NCBI GenBank assembly: GCA_028692535.1 | Contig: JAQUXD010000006.1 | Coordinates: 1 to 29,486 of the forward strand | Source: Eubacteriales bacterium | GTDB lineage: Bacteria > Bacillota > Clostridia > Peptostreptococcales > Anaerovoracaceae | Length of the DNA: 29,486 nt | Reading direction: 5' to 3' | Part shown: positions 24,824 to 29,486 of the stretch, piece by piece | Position numbering within the stretch: the stretch's first letter is position 1 | How the letters are laid out: the number at the start of each line of letters is the position of its first letter | Notes under the pieces: generated by a model | What the model was told of the DNA's origin: nothing | Database searches by the model: none | What the model saw: only the letters and a program-made list of their open reading frames with translations | Program-made: the position numbers and the translations under genes

Positions 24824-27800
24824 ATGAATCAGAAAAAAGTCAAAGAAGGTTCCGTCGGATCAAAGATTTCAATGATACTGATTTTTTCAATTTTGATCAG
24901 TACCGTATCCATCGGAATCTTTTCCTATTTCAGTTACAGAAATAATGCGTTGGCCATGACCGGAGAAAAGGCAATGGCGATCGCCGAATCCGTGGCGGCG
25001 AGCATCGACGGCGATCTGTTCTTAACTTATGATCAAGGGGCGGCGGAGGATGCGTACTATGCATCGATCAAAGCTGTCATGAGTGACGTGAAGTCGCGAA
25101 ACGGAGCTGCGTACTTGTACGGCTTGGCCGATGCAGGGGAAAACTATAAATATATCGTCTCCGGATGGCTGGATGGAGAGGACCAAACAATCACAGGCTA
25201 TCTGGGATATATGGATCCGAAAAACATCTTTCCGGAAAATGCGGAGTTGGTATTTGCAGACGGGGAGGGCCGATATTCGGAACCCCAGGACTACGGCCCG
25301 GGTTACGGACTTCTGGTATCCGGCTTCGCGCCTGTTCGGGATTCCTCCGGCGCCATCGTCGGAATCGTCGGGGCGGATATCAGCGCCAACGAACAGTTTG
25401 ATAAAATCAATACGCTGATTCCCGTAATGGCCATTATAATACTGATTGCCAGCGCCATCCTGTTTCTTATATCCAACATCTATGTCGGGAAGAACGTAGG
25501 GAAACCACTGCGCGAGATCGCAGGCAAATTCACGTTGCTGCTCTCGGGTGACACCGAGGTGGATATAGATAAAAAGCATCTGCTTCGCAATGATGAAGTG
25601 GGCCTTTTAGGCAGAGGTTTTCTGGATATGGCTCAGAATGTGAAGGGTCAGGCTGAGGCGGCCAGGCAGATCGCTTCGGGAAATCTGTCTGTGGAAGTCG
25701 AAGTTCGTTCGGATAAAGATGTATTAGCGATCAGTATGATGTCGGTGATCGATATTCTGAGAAACCTTGTTGAAGAATCCAGGATACTGTCATTGGCCGC
25801 TGTGGACGGACAGTTGGACAGCAGAGGGGACGCCACGAAATTTGAAGGCGGATTCCGAGAGATCATTGACGGATTCAATGCCACGTTGGATGCGGTGGTG
25901 GAACCATTAAAAGTCGCAGCCGATTACATGGACAGAATCAGCAAAGGAGATATTCCTCCTGTGATTACCGAAGAGCACAAAGGAGATTTTGAAGAGATCA
26001 AAAACAACATCAATACTTGTATCGGCGCTGTAAATAGTTTGGTTTCTGATATGGAGTACTTGTCTGCGAGTGCCATTGAGGGGCATTTGTCAACAAGAGC
26101 CGATGAGAGCAAGCACAGCGGTGACTTTGCAAAAATCGTTCAAGGGGTCAATGCCACTCTTAACGCCATTATTCAGCCGCTTCAGACGACAGCCACGTAT
26201 ATCGAGCAAATCGGAGAGGGGAAGATTCCGGCGAAAATCACTGAGATCTATAACGGTGATTTTGACAAAATCAAATCCAGCATCAATGGCTGCATCGATG
26301 GATTGGGCGGACTGGCGGAAGGACGGGATGTTTTGGCCCGCATGGCACTGAACGACTATACCGCTACGGTTAACGGCAGTTATCAGGGTATTTTTAACGA
26401 AATGGCAACTTCCATCAACGAGGTGCGCGTTCGCGTTAATCATACGGTTGATATATTATCCAATATTTCGGCGGGTGATTTTTCGGATCTTCAGAGCTTG
26501 AATGAAGTAGGCAAGCGCAGCGACGCAGACCGACTGGTTCCTACTGTGATTTTGACGATTGAAACGATCAAAGAACTGGTAGAAGAAACCAGAATCCTCT
26601 CGGAAAATGCAGTGAACGGTCATTTGTCAGCCAGAGGAAACGTGGATAAATTCAAAGGAGAGTACGCACATGTCGTCAGAGGCATTAATGAAACGTTGGA
26701 GGCGGTGATCGCTCCAATACAGGAAGCGTCCGCGGTTCTGCAGGAAGTGGCTCGCGGGAATCTGCAGATAAAAATGGAAGGCGCATATCAAGGCGATCAT
26801 GCAGAGATCAAGAATGCGCTGAACGAAACCATTTCCAACATGAAAAGCTACGTCGGAGAAATCTCGGAAGTGCTTTCCGAAATGGGAACAGGGAATTTTG
26901 ATCAGAATATTACCGCAGAATATAAAGGCGACTTTATTGCGATCAAGAATTCTTTGAATAATATCAGCGACTCTTTATCTGAAACGATGAATGAGATTTT
27001 GCAGGCAGCGGAGCAGGTCGCTTTGGGCGCAAGACAGGTGTCGGATGCCAGTCAGAATCTCTCTCAAGGATCTACGGAACAGGCGAGTACAGTAGAGGAG
27101 TTGACCGCTTCTGTTACGGAGATCGCCAATCAGACCAAGCAAAATGCCGTCAGTGCAAATCAGGCAAATGAACTTTCCAACGCAGCTCGGGAAAACGGAG
27201 TTCGAGGGAATGCCCAAATGAAAGGCATGCTTTCCTCCATGACAGAGATCAATGAGTCTTCGGCGAATATCTCCAAAATCATTAAAGTCATCGACGACAT
27301 TGCGTTTCAGACAAATATTCTGGCGCTCAATGCTGCTGTTGAGGCTGCCAGGGCCGGGCAGCACGGAAAGGGTTTTGCCGTTGTCGCCGAAGAAGTCCGC
27401 AACCTGGCTGCCAGAAGCGCCGATGCGGCCAAGGAAACGACAGCTCTTATCGAGGGGTCGATCGCCAAGGTGGAGTTGGGTACCAAGCTTGCAAATGAGA
27501 CGGCAGAAGCGTTGAGCGACATAGCCGAAGGGATCGAAAAATCAGCTGCTCTGGTCGGGAGTATCGCAGCGTCCTCCAATGAACAAGCTTCCGGTATTGC
27601 CCAGGTTAATATGGGGATCGAGCAGGTGTCTCAGGTCGTGCAAAACAACTCGGCAACATCAGAGGAAAGCGCCGCTGCCAGCGAGGAGCTTTCCAGTCAG
27701 GCGGACCTCCTGAAAGAAATGGTTGGAGGTTTCAAACTCAAGAAAGGAGCAGGGACGATGCTGTCCGCGCCGGGGCAAAAAGCACTTCCGCCGCGCAGCG

Positions 27801-27874
27801 AAGCATCTCCGGCTTCAACCCTGTCGGGGAAAAATAAAATCCTTCTGGACAGCAGTGTGTCGGATAAGTATTAA
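24824..27874 (+). CDS. Methyl-accepting chemotaxis protein with poly-HAMP array
   Basis: This 1016-residue chemoreceptor has membrane helix 1 (about residues 13-35) and an extracytoplasmic Cache/PDC-like sensor domain (about 40-195), ending in GFAPVRDSSGAIVGIVGADIS. Membrane helix 2 is at about 198-222. A very long region (about 223-725) of tandem HAMP-like units follows, then the signalling domain (about 730-960) with hairpin tip DDIAFQTNILALNAAVEAARAG near 824-845, and a short disordered tail. Units alternate between two types: one with GHLSxRxxxxK...VxGxNxTLxA and one with GxIPxxITE...GDFxxIKxxIN. No C-terminal NWETF-like tether for CheR and CheB is seen. Start ATG 24824 follows AAAGGAG. 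The ligand cannot be told from sequence. Confidence 0.95.
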   Translation: MNQKKVKEGSVGSKISMILIFSILISTVSIGIFSYFSYRNNALAMTGEKAMAIAESVAASIDGDLFLTYDQGAAEDAYYASIKAVMSDVKSRNGAAYLYGLADAGENYKYIVSGWLDGEDQTITGYLGYMDPKNIFPENAELVFADGEGRYSEPQDYGPGYGLLVSGFAPVRDSSGAIVGIVGADISANEQFDKINTLIPVMAIIILIASAILFLISNIYVGKNVGKPLREIAGKFTLLLSGDTEVDIDKKHLLRNDEVGLLGRGFLDMAQNVKGQAEAARQIASGNLSVEVEVRSDKDVLAISMMSVIDILRNLVEESRILSLAAVDGQLDSRGDATKFEGGFREIIDGFNATLDAVVEPLKVAADYMDRISKGDIPPVITEEHKGDFEEIKNNINTCIGAVNSLVSDMEYLSASAIEGHLSTRADESKHSGDFAKIVQGVNATLNAIIQPLQTTATYIEQIGEGKIPAKITEIYNGDFDKIKSSINGCIDGLGGLAEGRDVLARMALNDYTATVNGSYQGIFNEMATSINEVRVRVNHTVDILSNISAGDFSDLQSLNEVGKRSDADRLVPTVILTIETIKELVEETRILSENAVNGHLSARGNVDKFKGEYAHVVRGINETLEAVIAPIQEASAVLQEVARGNLQIKMEGAYQGDHAEIKNALNETISNMKSYVGEISEVLSEMGTGNFDQNITAEYKGDFIAIKNSLNNISDSLSETMNEILQAAEQVALGARQVSDASQNLSQGSTEQASTVEELTASVTEIANQTKQNAVSANQANELSNAARENGVRGNAQMKGMLSSMTEINESSANISKIIKVIDDIAFQTNILALNAAVEAARAGQHGKGFAVVAEEVRNLAARSADAAKETTALIEGSIAKVELGTKLANETAEALSDIAEGIEKSAALVGSIAASSNEQASGIAQVNMGIEQVSQVVQNNSATSEESAAASEELSSQADLLKEMVGGFKLKKGAGTMLSAPGQKALPPRSEASPASTLSGKNKILLDSSVSDKY

Positions 27875-27894
27875 AAGCCTTGATCGGAGATCTG

Positions 27895-27925
27895 AAAGGA
27901 GAGGCCTTGAAAACCTCTCCTTTAT
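27895..27925 (+). terminator. Likely weak terminator after the chemoreceptor gene
   Basis: AAAGGAGAGG (27895-27904) pairs with CCTCTCCTTT (27914-27923) across a 9-base loop. The T residues are part of the stem and only a short TTTAT follows, so termination may be partial. It lies 20 bases after the chemoreceptor stop and 14 bases before the second sigma-28 promoter. Confidence 0.6.
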
Positions 27926-27938
27926 CACAAGAGAATTC

Positions 27939-27965
27939 TTAAGTAATGCTTCGAAATGCCGATAA
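27939..27965 (+). promoter_or_regulatory. Sigma-28 (FliA/SigD) promoter upstream of cheW2
   Basis: The -35 box TTAAGTAA (27939-27946) is followed by an 11-base spacer and a perfect -10 box GCCGATAA (27958-27965). The bases around the -10 box (GAAATGCCGATA) are identical to the promoter at 24206, which supports recognition by the same sigma factor. Transcription would start about 60 bases before the cheW2 start codon. Confidence 0.87.
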
Positions 27966-28026
27966 TAGAATAGATGGTATAAAAGTGCCAGTATTACGGC
28001 CTGCAAAACAGAAAGGGGGTCAAAAA

Positions 28027-28518
28027 ATGACTGAAAAATTGGATGTGGAAAAAGTGATGGAAGAAGATACGCAACATGGAAAGTACCTCACTTTTGCTTT
28101 GGGCCAGGAAATATTCGGGATTGAGATCCGGTATGTCACAGAGATCATCGGGATACAGACGATCACTGTAATTCCTGAAGTTCCAGAGTATGTAAAGGGG
28201 ATCATCAACCTCAGAGGAAAGGTCATTCCCGTGATTGATGTTCGACTGAAGTTTAAAAAGGAAGCAGTACCCTACGATGACCGGACATGCATTGTCGTTG
28301 TCGATATCAATGAGATTCCGATTGGCTTGATCGTCGACAATGTGAATGAAGTGATGAATATTTCCGATGAAAACATCGCTCCGCCACCGGATGCCAGGGC
28401 CAGCTTTGATAACAAATATATCAAAGGAATCGGCAAGTCCGAAGGCGCGGTACAGCTCCTCCTTGATTGTGAACGGTTGCTGATGACTGAAGAGTTCGCA
28501 GCGATAGACGTTCTGTAA
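28027..28518 (+). CDS. cheW: Chemotaxis coupling protein CheW (copy 2)
   Basis: Second CheW, 163 residues, with the same fold and motifs: EIIGIQTITVIPEVPEYVKG, GIINLRGKVIPVIDV, DRTCIVVVD and GLIVDNVNEVM. It shares well over half its residues with copy 1, including the N-terminal MEEDTQ segment and the LLDCERLL end, so the two arose by duplication. The start is ATG 28027, 6 bases after AAAGGGGGTC (28011-28020). A longer frame from 27946 would start before the promoter's -10 box and is rejected. It has its own sigma-28 promoter. Two CheW forms could tune array composition or couple to different receptors; this is inferred. Confidence 0.95.
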   Translation: MTEKLDVEKVMEEDTQHGKYLTFALGQEIFGIEIRYVTEIIGIQTITVIPEVPEYVKGIINLRGKVIPVIDVRLKFKKEAVPYDDRTCIVVVDINEIPIGLIVDNVNEVMNISDENIAPPPDARASFDNKYIKGIGKSEGAVQLLLDCERLLMTEEFAAIDVL

Positions 28519-28592
28519 AACAAGCAAATAGTGTGAGGACCGGATTTTTGAAACAATATTTCCGAGGAAACCACAGCACAGGCCGTTTTAAA

Positions 28593-28620
28593 AGCCATCC
28601 GACCTATGGGGCGGATGGCT
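28593..28620 (-). terminator. Hairpin terminator between cheW2 and the thioesterase gene
   Basis: AGCCATCCG (28593-28601) and CGGATGGCT (28612-28620) form a 9-bp stem with a 10-base loop. Read on the - strand, the stem runs into TTTTAAAA and lies 21 bases after the thioesterase stop, a good terminator. On the + strand it is followed only by CTTAAATT, so it may serve cheW2 less well. It separates the two convergent genes. Confidence 0.75.
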
Positions 28621-28641
28621 CTTAAATTGGGTGAAAGCCGA

Positions 28642-29409
28642 TTACAGGTAAAAAACCAGATCGAAGGAAGTTTCACCGCTTCCGTCTTTGCTGCCACGGA
28701 AGAACAACCGATCGCTTTTCTCGACCGCAGACACGAAGAAGGTATCGCCGTGCCTTAATTCAGCAGCAAAATAGACTTCCATACGGGACAGGCCATTGAG
28801 GCGTTCCACTTCTTCTTCTGTCATGGCATCGTAGACGAATTCCGCATAACGGGTGTTGTTTACGTGTCCCAGCAGATCCAGAAAACTGTTTTCTACTTTT
28901 CGCTGTGTTCGCAGTGTCAGTCCATCGGCTATGGGTTCTGCTTCTTGTCCGTATGCATGCTTCCAGGTGGGCTGTCCCAACGTCAGCGGCGGCTCATCTG
29001 CGGTGAGTGAAAAGAAGGGGATGTTCTTATCTCTGCAGATTTTTCGGGTATCCAGGTTCAGGAGAACACTGTAGGACGTGCCTCGAAAGCAGAGTTCTCC
29101 GTCCTTCGTGGAGAAGATAAAATCCCGCATGAAATAGGGTCCTTTGCGACCGGATTTCCAGGTCTTTGCTTGCAACGCTCCGGGTGCGACCGCGGGCTTG
29201 AACACATCTACAGATAAAGAAATAAGCACCCATGCCACACCGTATTCCAGTGTTTTGTCGCTTCCGGCGTCGTGGGCCGTCAGATGCTGCTCGGCCAGTT
29301 CGCAGTAAAGAGACTGATAAGCTTGAGGTTTCAGAATCCCTCGTGGATTCAGCAGCGAGGGATCCAGTTGGATGGTATATAGGTTGGACTGCTCATGATC
29401 AAGTTTCAT
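28642..29409 (-). CDS. Acyl-ACP thioesterase
   Basis: This enzyme would release fatty acids from acyl carrier protein in the cytoplasm. The 255-residue protein is a double hot-dog fold of the acyl-ACP thioesterase family. The N-terminal half contains WVLISLSVDV (about residues 60-69) and TWKSGRKGPYFMRDF (about 83-97), typical of the first domain. The C-terminal half begins with the motif DLLGHVNNTRYAEF (about 178-191). In plant FatB enzymes the matching motif is DxNxHVNN, with the Asn reported as catalytic; here that position is Leu. The start on the - strand is ATG at 29409-29407 with AGGAA about 9 bases upstream. It is unrelated in function to the flagellar genes and is transcribed toward them. 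Confidence 0.9.
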   Translation of the reverse strand: MKLDHEQSNLYTIQLDPSLLNPRGILKPQAYQSLYCELAEQHLTAHDAGSDKTLEYGVAWVLISLSVDVFKPAVAPGALQAKTWKSGRKGPYFMRDFIFSTKDGELCFRGTSYSVLLNLDTRKICRDKNIPFFSLTADEPPLTLGQPTWKHAYGQEAEPIADGLTLRTQRKVENSFLDLLGHVNNTRYAEFVYDAMTEEEVERLNGLSRMEVYFAAELRHGDTFFVSAVEKSDRLFFRGSKDGSGETSFDLVFYL

Positions 29410-29430
29410 CGCATATATTTCCTGTTTCGG

Positions 29431-29486
29431 TCAGTTGACAAAAAGAGATAAGCCTGTAGCGGAGATCAGATCCTCCAGTTGTGTTT
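29431..29486 (-). CDS. C-terminal end of an unknown gene (5' end outside window)
   Basis: On the - strand a frame is open from the window edge and ends with TGA at 29433-29431. It encodes a 17-residue tail (TQLEDLISATGLSLFVN). The stop lies 21 bases before the thioesterase start, a spacing typical of genes in one operon, and I see no clear promoter between them. The tail is too short to identify a family. A second frame, also open from the edge, runs to a stop just inside the thioesterase gene, so the choice of frame is not certain. Confidence 0.35.
   Translation of the reverse strand, partial: TQLEDLISATGLSLFVN

Noticed and set aside
27946..28026. N-terminal extension of the second CheW from an ATG at 27946
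   Set aside because: The added codons overlap the sigma-28 -10 box and have no ribosome site, while ATG 28027 has AAAGGGGG at the right distance.
29434..29439. TTGACA on the + strand as a -35 promoter box
   Set aside because: No -10-like sequence lies 16-18 bases downstream, and no + strand gene follows in the window.

Overview
The window is one large flagellum-and-chemotaxis locus on the + strand, followed by a lipid gene on the - strand. It reads as a motile, Gram-positive-type bacterium of the Firmicutes, most likely class Clostridia. The signs are a FliY-type (CheC-FliN) switch protein, CheC and CheD, FlbD/SwrD, a TIGR02530-type protein between flgD and flgE, strong AGGAGG-like ribosome sites, frequent TTG and GTG starts, and no flgI or flgH among the basal-body genes present. 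I cannot name the genus.

Layout. Positions 1-9001 hold the end of fliG, then fliH, fliI, fliJ (export ATPase complex), fliK, flgD, a TIGR02530 protein, flgE (hook), flbD, motA and motB (stator). Positions 9004-11496 hold the switch and its input: fliM, fliY, cheY. Positions 11505-16859 hold the export gate: fliO, fliP, fliQ, fliR, flhB, flhA. Positions 16897-19175 hold the flagellar sigma factor fliA (sigD type) and the rod genes flgF and flgG. Positions 19189-24118 hold a DUF342/FapA protein, a Soj-like ParA ATPase, a protein ending in a ComFB domain, then cheC, cheD and cheB. A rho-independent terminator at 24147-24189 closes this run, which shows no other convincing terminator and has many short gaps or overlaps. 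It is probably one transcript of over 24 kb that starts upstream of the window.

Positions 24206-28518 form a separate chemoreceptor block: cheW, a 1016-residue chemoreceptor with a long poly-HAMP array, and a second cheW. Each cheW has its own clear sigma-28 type promoter (GCCGATA box, 11-base spacer). The sigma factor encoded at 16897 therefore probably switches this block on after the hook-basal body genes are made. At the right end an acyl-ACP thioesterase gene runs on the - strand, facing cheW2 across a shared hairpin terminator. A 17-codon gene tail lies upstream of it at the window edge.

The least ordinary part is the fapA-parA-comFB stretch inside the chemotaxis genes. The flhF and flhG genes that often follow flhA are missing from their usual place. 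The ParA plus ComFB pair could be a positioning or second-messenger-linked module for flagella or chemoreceptor arrays. That role is inference. No cheA, cheR, fliL, flhF or flhG is present in the window.
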